Positions 34,701 through 48,100 of a DNA stretch of 64,000 nucleotides are shown here, piece after piece. The notes below the pieces were generated by a model. That model ran no database searches and was not told where the DNA came from. It saw only the letters and a program-made list of their open reading frames with translations. This DNA is from Diospyros lotus (taxonomy: Eukaryota > Streptophyta > Magnoliopsida > Ericales > Ebenaceae), in assembly GCF_014633365.1 (NCBI RefSeq), contig NC_068344.1:36888670-36952669 (forward strand), given 5' to 3'. Position 1 is the first letter of the stretch. Each line of letters begins with the position of its first letter. The position numbers and the translations under genes were made by a program.

Positions 34701-35222
34701 ATGGCGTTGGCGATGAAGAAGGTGAACATGATCAGGCAAATAGTGAGGCTGAAACAGGTCGTTCAGCGGTGGAAATACGTGAGCCTGAAGCGTTGCCTGC
34801 CGGACCCCTGTTCCGACGGGGACGACGGTTTCGACTCCGATTCCGGCAGGACGCCTCCAGGCTGCCTCGCGGTATACGCTGGGGGTCCAGAACGGCGCCG
34901 GTTTGTCATACCGACTCGCTTCCTCAACCTGCCGGTCTTCGTCTCTCTCCTCCGCCTGGCGGAGGAAGAGTTCGGCTACCAGAACAACGGCGGCCTCGTC
35001 TTGCCCTGCGAGGTCGGTTTCTTTGAGACTGTGCTGGATTTTCTCGAGAGAGACGAAGAGAAGTATGGCGGATTAGGCCTCGATGACTTTATCAGGTTGT
35101 TTTCTGATCCGATGGCTTCTCATTCTTATAGTAAAGCCTCCGCCGGCGTTTCTGGCCATCGCGGCTTCACACCAGTAGCTAGGGTTTTAGGATCAGGTTC
35201 CTGCCGTTATACAATGTCGTAG
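34701..35222 (+). CDS. SAUR family auxin-responsive protein
   Basis: A single uninterrupted exon of 173 codons. SAUR proteins are small, auxin-induced regulators that promote cell expansion by restraining PP2C.D phosphatases at the plasma membrane (family knowledge). Seen are a basic, amphipathic N-terminus (MKKVNMIRQIVRLKQVVQRW), a Gly/Asp-rich linker, then the SAUR core at about residues 50-120: GCLAVYAGGPERRRFVIPTR, FLNLPVFVSLLRLAEEEFGY, GGLVLPCEVGFFETVLDFLE. The tail, rich in Ser and Gly, is family-variable. The ATG at 34701 is the first after the TATA box; a second in-frame Met follows at residue 5. The gene is intronless and GC-rich, as usual for SAURs, and stands out against the AT-rich tandem duplication just upstream. 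Confidence 0.95.
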   Translation: MALAMKKVNMIRQIVRLKQVVQRWKYVSLKRCLPDPCSDGDDGFDSDSGRTPPGCLAVYAGGPERRRFVIPTRFLNLPVFVSLLRLAEEEFGYQNNGGLVLPCEVGFFETVLDFLERDEEKYGGLGLDDFIRLFSDPMASHSYSKASAGVSGHRGFTPVARVLGSGSCRYTMS

Positions 35223-37236
35223 TAATCCATGCCGTTTCATTTTTTCCTTTTGTTTATATTCTCCTCTTATCATCCTTGAATCCCACCCCTAATAAATGCT
35301 GTCTTGAGGATTTCAATGAGATGCCTTTTTTTTTTAGCTTTTCTGTGATTCTAGCTCCAGAATGATTCCAATTTCCAACAATGCAGATAACTCTGAATCT
35401 GTGATCAAATTTTCCAGATTAATGAAATCAAACACCACCACCATTTCAGTTTTCCCTTTTGCATTCTTTTGTTTGCTTATGCAGCGACTATATTTGTTGC
35501 TTTTGGAACTACTGAATCCCCAATTAGTTACCATCTCCAAAATTATTCTTGATCTTATGATCTTCAAATTGCAGAAACGACTTTCACTCGCCGTGTTTCG
35601 GATCGGAGCAATCAATTCAACTTTTCTCGTTATCCCAACCTTCATAAGTTCACATCCAATCTGAGATTAATGTATTCTACCTAAACGACAATATCGTATC
35701 GAAATTTTATCTCATTACATTAAATCTTGTGTGCTGCCACACGTATTTCGAATTTATGTTGATTGATTGGAAGAATTTTATGTTAACTATAGTTTCATGT
35801 TACATATATTCAACCTTGTGTCATTGTCAAAGAGAGAATGATCTCAAGAACTAGAAGGTGGTGTGGGTTTTGATGTGGTGGATTGTGGCTGTTTATATGG
35901 AGTCAACTAACTTCTGATATCTCTCACCTTTGAGGTTGCCCCTCCATTAACCAACTTTCACGTAATATCAAGTATAATTAATTCACCAATCAATATACTA
36001 ATCAAATCACTAAACAAGGGCGTTATCAAGTGTCTGGGGTCCGAGGCATTCTTCAGCAATAAAAAAGGGACATTCACAATACATGAAGCTGTTAGCTTAG
36101 CAAGCAGAATAGGGTTCGATAGACTTGCATATGTTATATTTTTATTTTCATATAATGTGAGAAATTTAATGGATCTCTTAATTACATACAACCTTCGGTC
36201 CGAGTCCATCTCACATTTTCTAAAATTCACGATTCATTTGTTCCATAATCTTAAGTGAGCAGACAAATTCGTTGAGAGTCGAATTTTAGAATTTGACCCA
36301 TTTGGTAGACAGTAAGACGTAAGTGATTGTGTAATATCGCATGAAAATAAATTCAAATCAATGAGCTCACAATATTTTAAATTCTTGAATGCGTGTGATA
36401 GATCGTCTGTGTTCCCTAATACAATTCATTATTTAATTATAATGATCGTAATTAAAATGAATTGTGAATTTGTCACTATTAGTATTGTTATTCTAAATTA
36501 TAACAATTAACATTACCAAATTTGGTGTCAATCAAATCCCAAAAATTTTGGAAAAAGAAAATCATTAAAAATCCATCCAAGTCCAAAAATAATAATATTT
36601 CACAACAATAATGCCTATGAAACATGAAAAGGAATATAAAATAATATCATATAATTACGAAAATCTATCACTTTAAGAGAAAAAATGACTTTAGTTAATA
36701 CATAAGTTATGAATGATTTTTCTATATTATATTAAATACACCAAAAGTTCATCACTGTTTTAAATATACAATTTTTGTGTAACACTTTATTATGTAGAGT
36801 TGATGATAATAAGGGTTGCAATAAATTAAAATTTTATATAAAATAAATTCTCGTTGATAATTATATATTTTAAAATTGCTCACAAAAATCATTTATAGTT
36901 ATAAAATGGTACCTTTATATTATTTTTCAATAACAAATAAACCCAATTATTAGGTGGAGAGCTTCTTTTTTTTATTTTTAATTTTTTCCAATTGAAAGAG
37001 TTGGATTCGCACGACACCTCTTTGGTTGCTTTCTATTGGCCATTAAGGTGGGACCAGCCTACGTGGATTAGAAACCAGCCAATCAGAAACAAGCGAACAC
37101 GTGCACCCAATTAAACAAGAGAAACCATGTCAAACGACGCCGTTTGAGCTCTGTCTCTAGACTCTCTACTACAGCCCGTCGCCGCTACCATTTATGCATC
37201 GAGAGATCGATCTTACAGAGAGAGGGAGAGAGAGAG
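35223..37236. other. Intergenic region between SAUR and the DUF3456 gene
   Basis: The first 450 bases hold the SAUR 3' UTR and unremarkable sequence, followed by AT-rich DNA. The last 250 bases form the promoter of the downstream gene, with a G-box and a CCAAT motif, then a GA-rich leader just before the ATG. Confidence 0.5.
37079..37103 (+). promoter_or_regulatory. CCAAT motif and G-box upstream of the DUF3456 gene
   Basis: CCAAT occurs at 37079-37083 and CACGTG at 37098-37103, with 14 bases between. This resembles the plant ER-stress element (CCAAT-N10-CACG), but the spacing is 14 rather than 10. They lie about 135 bases before the ATG of an ER-type protein. The functional meaning is inference only. 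Confidence 0.4.
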
Positions 37237-40200
37237 ATGGCGAGAATTCATGAAATTCCTGTGTTGGCATTGTCAGCGCTGCTTCTATTTTCATGGCTAG
37301 GGCTGTCTCACTGTTCCAAGAAACCAGTAGGCGTTGCCAGGAAAGAGGACATTCCATACATCAAGTGTCAGGTCTGTGAAAAGCTCGCGCATCAGTTGCA
37401 TCATCAAGTCCTCCAAAAGCAAGCTCAGATCTCTCCCAAGAAGGTAGTTTTACCAGCTCGTTCCCTTTTCAGTCTCCGCCAATTGATGTTTCTTCGCCTT
37501 CTCTGATAGGGTTTTTGTTTTTCTCTCGCCTTCAATTCTGTAAATGGATGTGATGATCTTTTTTCGTAAATTGAGCTGTATTCAATCTACCTTAAGAGGT
37601 GTTAGCTTTGCCTGTTCCTATCTTCATTCAGTCTGTTAATTTAGCTAAAGAGCTAGGTTGATGGAGATTCTCCCTATCACTCCGCTGGATTTGATTACTA
37701 GTTCTTGTCATTGTCATATAGGCTCCTGTGAGAAGATTGAATGGAGTGGAACAAGTATTTACTAAAAGAGGCATAGGAAGATGCATAAACCTGGAGAGCT
37801 AAAATTCATATAACTAATCTCACATAGTGGAAAAAAGCTCGATATGCAGTTGTTTTTTGATTGACTACTCACTGGACTATAAATTTCTTTTCCCATTTTG
37901 GTTGCAATATAGGATTTCGTTATTTATAACTAGTGGTTTTTTGTCCTTTCCCTCCCTTTCTCGTGGTTCATTTCTGTATTTGATTGTGTTTTTGTGTGTA
38001 TATATCTGCCTATATATTTTTTATGTTTTGTCAAGCGGTTTTATCACAACTATTGTCGGTGTTACGAAATTGGATCGACAACAAACCACAATTAAACCAA
38101 TCAACTACACACGAACACAGAATTTAACATGAAAAACTCAAATCGGGAAAAATCACAAATAGAAAAAATAAAATATCACTAACTAAATATTGGTAGTGTA
38201 AAAGTGATATTGACACACACACACTGTGTCTTGATTTCACGTGATTTGCGCATTTATTTATAGACCTAAAATCATCTATGAATGAACACAAAAAAATTAT
38301 ATCTTGATTAGAAGATGATGCACGAGGATATTCCTCCAAATGAGATAAATCTCATATAAAATCGAATTTGACAACATTATAATTACAGTCAAATTTGAAG
38401 TTATAGTCACGGTCAGATTAGGAAACCCAATCACAAATAAATAAGGATTTTGAGTCATAATTATCACAGTTGATATTCGCCTTACAAATTACACTTAGAG
38501 ACTGTTTCATGGGTATCTGATTATGCTATCTGCTCTTGTTTTTTCTCAAATCTGATCAGATTTCAGAGTATCAAATCATTGAAATATCAGAGAATGTTTG
38601 TAACTTAAACAAGCAGGAAGCAGACTGGATTCTGAAAATTGATATAGTAGAACAAGGAGATAAATTGGAGGTCAGTTTCTTTTGAAAGTTGATGATTTGA
38701 TTGTCTGTTTTCTGTTATACCTCCAGTTGTGTAGTGCTTAACATAGTTTCTGACTTGAATTTTTTTGCCCTTGCTAGCTTATTGAACAAGACACTGAAGG
38801 GCAATGCAATTCAGAATGTAAAACAATTGAGCGCACCTGTCAAGAGGTGAGATTCAGAACAATTTGCTCCTCCATTGTTTTGTCAACTTTTTCCATGTGA
38901 GAGAATACTTTGTTGTTTCGGGAGCTAAAAATCAAGTACTTTGGCCTTAGTAATTTGCTATGTGTCCTTAATGATCTTCACCCCACTGATATGCTACATC
39001 AGTAAGTGAATTCTCGATTCTGAATTGATGCAGATCATGGGGTACTCTGATACCGATGTTGCAGAATATTTATACAAAAACAAGCCTCAGGTTGATCATT
39101 TGACACGCTTCCTTTGTAATGACCTTAGTAGTGCATGCCGTACCAAGCCACCGCCAGTTCCTAAGGTGACTATATTATTATACTCGGTCAATTTTTTATT
39201 TGTTGGATTTAGCTTCCTTATACACCAAGTTTTTCTATCTTTTTTTTTTCATTTCTTATTTGTGAATCACTTGGCATTTTGCTACTGCTGTTTTTGTCAT
39301 GTTACACAGTCTGTCATATTCTTCCTCACCTAGTATAAAATTGTGTGAAACCCTCACTAGACTTCCTTATATTTATGAACCCTTTGCTCCTGTCTTGATT
39401 AATTGGACTATTTCCTTTGGATTTCTCTATGAAGTTATCCTTGAGTGTGGCCATTAGGGCCGTAGTTAGTGGAACATAATTAATTGGGCGGTAATGTAAT
39501 ATGGGTGGTTCTATCAATGGTGATAGTGAAAATACTAATAAAAGTAATTCACAATATTGAAACATCCAAAGAACTGTATCAACATAAAAATAAAAAAAAT
39601 AAAAAATACTGAATTATGTGAAGTGCAGGGAATAGATGTAATAAGAAACAACTGAAGGGTGTCAAAGCCTGGTAATGATGAAGAACAATGCGAGAAAACT
39701 AACAGGGGCTAGAGATTGAAAAAAAAAGAATAAAATAAAATCAATGAGGTATGAAACCTTATAATAGTGAGGGTGAACGTTGGTAGCAACAATAAGGTTG
39801 CTCCTTTGCAACTAGAAGGTCAGAGGTACAAGTTGTGGTGGTTATTTTGTGAAGTGAGGATAGTGTTATTTATAAAAGCAACCCTCCCCAGTTCTTGCAA
39901 AATGGGGACCCTTGTGTACTGGAAATGCCCTTTTTATCAAACCTTATTATGGTAGAAGACATACTCTTGACAACCTTCAAAATTGATTGCAATGGTGAAA
40001 TTAATCTATCATGCTTGTTGCAATGATAGGTTCATTATCAGCATGTGACATTATTAGAAATACATAAATTGGGATTGAGACAGGAGAGGAAACAGGCATC
40101 TATGATCTACGAGGGTGACCTAAGGATAAAAACTTGTATTTTCTGAAGTCATTTTGCTAAGAGCGAAATATATTTAGATGGAAATTGATATTGCATGGAT

Positions 40201-41190
40201 GATATACTTGTTATATCCCTAACAGTTTGCTCAATGTGCATGTTAGTCTTTCCTTATGAACATATATTTAGGTTGTTACTCTTAAAATGTGCATGTTAAG
40301 TCTACTTTTCTCAAGTTTTTAATGTAGAGCAATCTTTCATGGTGCAGGATTTTGTTACTTTTAAGTCAATTTGTGGAACCAATTCTTTTACCACGATATT
40401 CTACCATCAGACATTTTCTCGTCAAGTGGTTAATTTATATGATATATGACGCTAATAAAACTTAATGAGTCAAGGTGTTTATTTCAGAATTGTTTATTGC
40501 ATGCTGTAAATATATGATATTTTCTGTTAATCAGGTGGTTGGCTTTGCTCAAGGGATTAAATATTACTTTCCAAACTTGTAAGCCTAATTATTGTTGCTA
40601 TGTTTATATTCATTTTCCCAGGATAGAATTCCCGGAGAACCATTTGTTGCAAAATCATCGAAAGAGGCTGAAATGGATAAATTATTGAAATCCATGGAGG
40701 TAACAGGCGTTGTGGCTGACCGATTTTTGTTTGCCTTGTTTTCTTTTATGCCATATTCCTGACAATATTTCGGTTGCATCTAACAAAGGGTGTGCCAGGA
40801 GCCCCCGGCATGAAAATGTATTCAAGGGAAGAATTGATGAACTCTCTCGGTGGTGGTGGTGATGCTGATGAAGATGACTGACGACGAAGCAGGATTCCCC
40901 TCAGAAGTGGTAGAGAGCAGACCTCATTTGAACAATAGATCAACATCTGAAAATGAGCAGGCAACACATTACTGATTTTCAAAATTTCCTTGCAGGGAAG
41001 AGTTCTGAGAGAGAAAGAGAATACAAAGAGTGATTGGAAAGAGAGAATCTCAAGAACAATTGTACACACCGGGCAGGCACTTAAAAAACACGCGAACAAG
41101 GTCTCCTATCGCATACAGAGGTGGTGGCGAGGAAGGAAATCGAGTTTGAGTAAGAAGAAGAGCTCAAAGACAAGCAAACCAGAGCTTTAG
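37237..41190 (+). CDS. Saposin-like/DUF3456 (TLR4 regulator and MIR-interacting MSAP) family protein, two apparent frameshifts
   Basis: Seven exons: 37237-37443, 38560-38670, 38778-38847, 39034-39165, 40622-40699, 40789-40909 and 40996-41190. Intended length is about 303 aa. An N-terminal signal peptide (VLALSALLLFSWLGLSHCS) is followed by a Cys-patterned saposin-like region: YIKCQVCEKLAHQLHHQVL, ISENVCNLNKQEADWILKID, GQCNSEC, TIERTCQ, RFLCNDLSSACRTKPPPVPK. Then come VPGAPGMKMYSREELM, an acidic stretch, and a basic tail with RWWRGRK. Animal Canopy/MSAP relatives assist folding of membrane receptors in the ER; the plant role is not known to me. The sum of exons is 914 bases, two too many. One extra A sits in the run 38820-38824 (TGT-AAAA-C expected). 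One extra base near 40879 creates TGA after DADEDD, whereas the next frame continues TDDEAGFPSEV into the conserved last exon. The gene is either a pseudogene or carries sequence errors. Confidence 0.82.
37735..37800 (+). mobile_element. Possible short RTE-type LINE remnant in intron 1 of the DUF3456 gene
   Basis: The block ctgtgagaagattgaatgga followed by gtggaacaagtatt translates like the 'APVRR-x-(D/N)GV-x-QV' tail of the degenerate LINEs at 16.9 kb and 50.5 kb. A cacatagtgga tail-like string follows near 37823. The match is short and may be by chance. Confidence 0.3.
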
Positions 41191-41907
41191 TTAGAGCTGA
41201 CACTATGTGAAGGAGTAGATAGAGAGGCGATATGGGTTCATACCATAACCTGTTCGCTACCAGGCATTACGCGTGAAGTAAACACTCAACTCGGATAGCC
41301 AAACTGAGAAACTGCAGCCTGTCTTGTGAAAACTATTGATGGTTTGTTCACTCACCTCAGGGAAACACAATGTAGTGATTTATGGAAGAAATGAAGTTTT
41401 GGAACGCTCACAATTATTGATGCTGTTTTCACTTGGAAGAATGCATCTCAATTTTCCTTTATCACAATACTTTCAGAACCAAATTCTCTTTGCCAAATCT
41501 ATAATTTTTGTTATTTTCATATTTTTTTTGTGTGATCACTTATACTTTTCGTAATATTGATTATATCCTTAAATTTACATTTTTAAGATCAATTTAATTC
41601 TTATTTTTTCATTTGAAAAGAAAAAAATAAAATGAAATAGACAAAGTATAGGTCGCATTTTATTCGCATTAAAAAATTAAGCTAACTTAAAAATAAAAAA
41701 TTAAAACATAAAATTTTGATATTAAAAATAATTTTATTTTTTTATTCACGTCCAAATACATGAAATCTTGATGTTATTAAAAATTTTATATCCCAACTAT
41801 TATATAACAATTTTGTTTTTTAATAATTAAAATATAAAATTTTAATATTTTATATATTATGAATTAAACATCATATTTATTCCAAGTACGTGTTATCTAT
41901 TAAGCCC

Positions 41908-41938
<31 letters not shown>

Positions 41939-42177
41939 GCTAGTTAAGAGCAATCCCAATCAATGACTCAATCAGCAAGCGCGAACGAGAAGAGACTAGA
42001 CAACAACCCAACAGTTTGGTTCCTTTCGCCTCTTCAATTGCACATTTTTCTCTCCCCTGAATCCTAAAACCACAGGCTGTAGTTCACATTCCTCTCTCAA
42101 TCTAGCCCCATTTCTCCACCCTTCTGTGTGTTTGCATGTATCGAACGCCATATCCGATCCCTGAGTTGGTTCAGTAG
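41191..42177. other. Spacer between the DUF3456 and ISA3 genes
   Basis: It holds the 3' UTR of the upstream gene, about 400 bases of AT-rich sequence, a 10-copy AAT microsatellite (41908-41938), and about 240 bases that are probably the ISA3 promoter and leader. Confidence 0.5.
41908..41938. repeat. (AAT)10 microsatellite
   Basis: An uninterrupted run of AAT units about 240 bases upstream of the ISA3 start codon. It could be length-polymorphic. Confidence 0.9.
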
Positions 42178-45100
42178 ATGGATTTGGTTCGGTGCGCTTC
42201 ATCGTGCCTCGTGTACCCGCCCAACAAGTTCAGTCCTCACAAGAGTTTGAACCGGCACGCGAACAGCTCAAAGAGAGGCGGTTTGAATCTGGGTTTGAGC
42301 GAGAGCTGCTCGAAAACGGATTTCGCCAGGAGGAGGTTGATCGTCGTTGGTAATGCTGGCGATGGAGGAGGCGCTGCGGAGGTGGAGACGGCGGTGATGG
42401 TGGAGGAGAAGCCGAAGCTGGGGCGGTTTCAGGTGTTCGATGGTTCTCCGGTGCCGTTCGGAGCCACGGCTCAAGACGGTGGAGTCAATTTCGCCATTTA
42501 TTCTAGCAGTGCAGTGTCTGCTACGCTTTGCTTGATGCGTCTCTCGGATTTGCAGGAGGTACTTGTCTATTTATCTTCACCCAGTCGGGCTATATTGAAC
42601 TTGGACCCGGAATTGTGGTTGTTTGTAGCATCATCTACCGTTAAACATAATCACAATGTTTGAACTTGGAATCTGCGATCAACAGAGAGACAGTGTGACA
42701 GAGGGAGAGAATAGAATTATTGGCTCAATAAGTTTTTTTTAACTGTTTTTATCATGTGCTAAATTTTGTGCATATCCTAAACTGGTACCTGTTTAATTAT
42801 CTCTTTTCTCCCTCCCTCTCTTTCACCGTGTTCTAACCATACATATATCTGACTAGGCTGTCAAATTTGTGCATATCCTTTTGCTCCCCTGGTGAAACAA
42901 GTTTGTCCATCAGGTCAAAAAACTTAAAAATACAATAGGTAGGACTACACCCAGAGGTTTGGAGGTCTAATTAATTATTTATGATTTGTTCAGGATTGAA
43001 TAGTGACAATTGTTTGTGAATTCATAGGCATGGACTTTATGGAACCACAAAGGCAATTGTAGGCAATTGTACTATGTAATCAGACATGTAATGAAGGTAA
43101 GGAATGGGATAATCAGATAATGTTTCCAGATACTTGGGGTTTACATAATGGAGCTCAACACAAACTCTCGAAGCTATGCTTAATGGTGAATTGAATATTG
43201 TGGCCATTTGTAAATGAATGGATGTAATCAGAAGCAACTCTATCTGTTCCTGGTTTGGAGAAAATGGAAGGGTGAATTCAGTGTATGCAAGAATCAGTCT
43301 GATAAATATACTTGGTGTTGCATGTTCATGCAATACTACCCTACACAAGAGTGGATTATAAGGAATTGTTGTTTGAATACACAGGCTTAAGTCACATCTT
43401 ATGATTATAAAATTCTAGACCTCTGAATCTGGGTGCTGATGTAGTAGCTATTACTTAGTTACACAAGGCATATTCACCTCGGAAGCTTGTAAGAAAGCTT
43501 ATGGGTTTAGACTGCCCAGACACGAAGGTTCAGGTATGTAGAGATCTAGGTTTCTCAGAGGAGGGGGCCCAGAAACATGGTCTATAATGGAAACAAGGCT
43601 TGGTGCCCTAACAACCTGTGGCAACTATTTCTATCGATGGAACTGAGAGGCAAACAACTTGAAAGCAAACCCCCCAAAAAATCCATCACATACCTGAAAT
43701 AAACAGAGGACAAGCTTGATTTGAGCAACTCTTCGAGGATTGAAGATGTGTATGAGAACTTGCTTTATTTCTTGAAAGATAAATTGAGGGTCTATATATA
43801 TATATTCGAAGAGTATCCATCTCTGTCAAGTGAACTTTTGGATACAGCTTAGTTGTCCTACTTGCAGGGGATTTTGAGATGATTTATATGAAAATGTTCC
43901 TGATAAAATGTGAAAATTTGAGTTAGCTCATGAAATTCAGTGCCTAGGTTATCTCTGTTCAGGATTTTGGAAGTCTCTGTTAGTGCCTTATTTTTTAAAA
44001 AAAAAATTATGGCACAGTAAACTGCAGGCTCATTTTTATGATTTTGATATGTTCTTGAAATTGTTCTTAGTTTTTCCTGTAAAGTCACAATCATTCCTCA
44101 AGAGGCATATAAGTTATTGAGCTTGCAATGAATTAGTGATTTCTTGGTTTCTATTTGGTTTGATAATCTCGATCTTTTGCAAACTTACGTTGCCCCTCCA
44201 AAATTTTTAACTTGTTTCATGCGGATAATTATTCACCATTATCTATTTCATGCAGAAAAGAATGACTGAGCAGATCTCTCTGGACCCAGTGAGTAATAAA
44301 ACTGGTGATGTTTGGCATGCATTTTTGAAGGGAGACTTTGAAGAAATGCTGTACTGCTACAAGTTTGATGGAAAATTTTCTCCTGAAGAAGGACACTACC
44401 ATGATTCTTCTCAGATGTTGTTGGATCCTTATGCTAAAGTTAGTGGCCTGATGATGTGTTTGCTTTCTGTGTATGTATATGTGTATGTGTGGCTGTTATT
44501 GGATATCTAAATCAGATTGTTGAAGCAATTCCTAACAAATTAAAATTTTGGAACAATTGGTAATCTGACATTGTATCAGAGTGTTGGTTCTAGAAGACCT
44601 TGGGTTGAGTTTTGTTACCTTTGTTGGTTCCTGTTATTCTTGTTCGTTGTATTAATGTGCTCAATTAGGTTAGATTTTCCATTCCATTCCAGTCCACATG
44701 CAAGACAACAGTTGAATGTAAGTGGCATGTTGGTTTAGTTTGATGTGCACTGTTGGACTGTTTCCCAAAAGCTTAAACTTGTGCAATAGTTGGTGACCTC
44801 CTTTTCATATTATAGAAGAAGATGGTCATCCACTTCTTGATGTATAACTAATCTCGACTTTAATTAACCTGCTTTTTCTTTTCAAGGACAAAGGTAATGA
44901 CCTTTTTCTGTCATTTTGATGAGCACTTTTCTTATCATTAATCCAGGCAGTCATAAGCCGAGAGGAGTTTGGTGTTTTGGGACCTGACGGTGAATGTTGG
45001 CCTCAGATGGCAGGCATGGTTCCATCAGCCAATGACAAGGTATTTGGTAATTGGTATAGGTGCTTTAATGCAATATGTTGAATTTGTTTCCTAAATGCAT

Positions 45101-48100
45101 ATATTGTCCTAAAAAATCTCAAGCTTGCATGGTGGCAGAAATCTCTTATATTGTTGAAATTTTGCTGTGTCAGGAAATCTCTGTTTGTTTTTGTTAAACC
45201 TTTTTGTCTGGACTCTGTTGCAGAAAGCTTCTGCCTACACTTTTAAAATGTTTCTTCAGGTTTGGGATGTATTCTCAATCCATTTTTCATCTTAAATGCT
45301 TGAGTGATTCTGTTATTGTTTGGAGAATTAAGAATCTCCTGTTCTTCTTAGATTATAAATGTACTTGTGTTTTGGAGGTTGTTTATTCTTTGATTTCATT
45401 GTGTCTCAGCTTTCCAGACTACTTGAAGATGGCTTAACAAAAGATAGTGGAAGTTTTTCCTTCAATATCTCTCTTCCATCTGTAGAACAAACTTCTGATA
45501 TTACTGCCTCTGAACAATAAGTTCTTGGTCAAATTTTAAATGAAAGAATGCTCAAACTGGTTTCTTGCTAATGTACTTCAATTCCATGATGCTATGCCTT
45601 CTCCTATTTGTCATGAACTCTGATATACAACATACAAGCCTTTATTCCACTATGTAGGCCTGATATATTTATTAGAAATCCTTGGCCTGTAAATATGTTA
45701 TATTCTCATGGGTTTTGTTCATTTGGTCAAGGTTGGAGGTTTGGATACCCTCTTGCATGACTGGTTTTATATAAAATTTGTTTTTCAATCTAATCGAGAT
45801 GCATTGGTCACAGAAAATACTAGAAGAATTCCTCATGTTAACCATCTCATCTTTAGGGCTATGTAATTGAAACTTAGCACTTTTATGGCCTATAATTCTA
45901 TCTATCTCTTCCTTCCAATGAAATATCTTCTGAATTCAATAAGAATTTCACAAACTGATATGCCTTAGCATATTTGTTGCGATCTCATCATTGATAGATA
46001 ACTTTAACCTTTTAGACAAATCTTTAGTTAGGATTATGTAAATGCTCCTACAATAGGCCAAAAATCCCTAGAACGCTAGGCCCTTCCCTTCTTGGGGGTA
46101 AAGGCAATGAGAGTTGCATTAAGCTCTTCCAACTGGGATAGAATGATGAAAAACTTATGAATTGCTTATAAAAATCACTACCAATCACACTCCAACAGTA
46201 TTAAATGCAAGCTAGCAGAAAACCATCAAGACCAAGAGTCTTGTCACCAGTCAAACTTGTAAGAGCCTCCTAGATCTCCTACATGGGAAAGCACTCTTCC
46301 ATCCACTCGTTTTGCTCAAGGACAAGGATCTAAAATGATACCTAGGAAGGGTTGGTCTTCAAAGCTCCTCCTTATAACTGCTTGAACAACACAACCCTAG
46401 CCATGTTATCATCCTCTTCAAAAGTAACCTAGACTCTAATCCTTAAATTGCCCATGTGATTGTTTCTTGTATGGTCATTAGCCATTTTAAGGAAACATTT
46501 TTATATGACACCTTTCAAAAAGGTTTCCCTAGATTTCTACCTCCAGCACACTTATTCTGATATCATTAACTAATCCACTTCTTTTTTTCTTATCAATTAT
46601 ACTTGGTTTTTCTTTCTAAAGAAAGAGGCTAAACCCTCTAATTCATCAAAAACTTTGTATCCCCAAGAACCATATCAGTTATCAACTTAAAACTCTCTAT
46701 TCTGACTTTATTTTTTTAGGCTGTTTTTGGTTATGGATTTAATTTGTTTAGCAGTGAAACTATCTCGGTAGGTGAGGTCCTAGTACATATCTTTTTGCTG
46801 AAACTTTAGGGGCTACAGTTGCGTCCCTACTTTCCTCATATCTTGGTCTCTCGTTGAGTCTTCTTCTAAAGCTAAAGCTGTCTGAGATGGGGTGATTGAA
46901 AAATGTGAATCTAAGCTTGTTTCTTTGTAGTGACATTATTTGTCTGTAGGTGGGAGAGTTACTCTTCCCAAAAGCTCGTTTTCTAGTATTGCCAATTACG
47001 TTATGCCTTCGGTCTTTTGGTTCCTACTTCTTGAGCTTTTCATTTGGAAAAATTGGAGAGATTTTTGTGGGTAGGTCATATGTATGAATTTAAATATCAA
47101 CTGGTTAGTTGGGACAAGTTGTGCCTTTCACTGAAGGCAGTAGTTGGGGTATAAGGAATTTGAGAACCATTAGGAGACCTCTTTTGGGGAAATGGCAGTG
47201 GAGGTTTGAGGTTGAGAGGGGAAACATGCTTGGGAAAAGGTTAATAGGATTGTCCTCCTGTGCAGGGCTTTGTAAGGGCACCATGATTTCTGGAATATTT
47301 TTAAATTTTTATTTACCTCTGTTTAGATTTCCCTACAGTGGGATTAAGGCTTGGTATGTTGTTGTTAGGTCGTGTTTTCATGTTGTATAAGTGGTTTCAT
47401 AATACCAACTATGTGATGGAACATGACTTTATCACTTATCTTCATCAACAGTCTCTCACGAAACTTTTCCCTATGAAGATGGTGTTGGAATTTCTCCCAT
47501 CATTCTCTCACTAGAGGGTTGCATTAGGAAGGGCATCCAACGTAAAATTTTGCCACATTATCCTTTTGCTAGGACTTTTATTGTTAGTGTGACTTTTAGA
47601 AGTCAGTTGATATTAATTATGCATGCCAACTGGTCCTAACTTCGTTAGGATAAGGTGCAATTGATTATGCTTTATTAAGATTGGTGATGGGGTTAGGGCT
47701 TTCTTTGGCTTGATAGTTGATGGGGCTATAGGCTATTGTGCAATTGATTTCTTAATTTGTTATAGTGTGGCTAGAGATAAACTGCTTCAGTCAGTGAGTA
47801 TTTCTCTTCTCTCTTTTGTAATACATGTCTCTGCTTTTGACATCTTGGATTGTTATCTGAGAACGGGGTAGGATAAGGACCAATGGCTGTGGCATTTGTG
47901 GAGTGATGGAGCCTTTGTCACAAAGATAAAGTGGATTTCCTTGAAAGTCCCTAGGGTCATTTACAGCTCCTCCTAGTGTGGCCTTTTTTATGTGGACTCT
48001 TTATCTTGGAAGTTCTTGTGATGAATTTGTGCTTTCTTTCTAAAAGGGACAGAAAGTCCATGGACCTTTTTCTTTTACATTGTATAGTAGCTCATGATAT

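Noticed and set aside
34688..35026. 112-codon open frame overlapping the SAUR gene
   Set aside because: It is a shifted frame of the GC-rich SAUR exon, which carries the conserved core in the other frame.
47109..47390. Possible small gene in ISA3 intron 3
   Set aside because: Its translation ([20 protein letters not shown]) is the end of a degenerate LINE and sits collinear with other LINE fragments.
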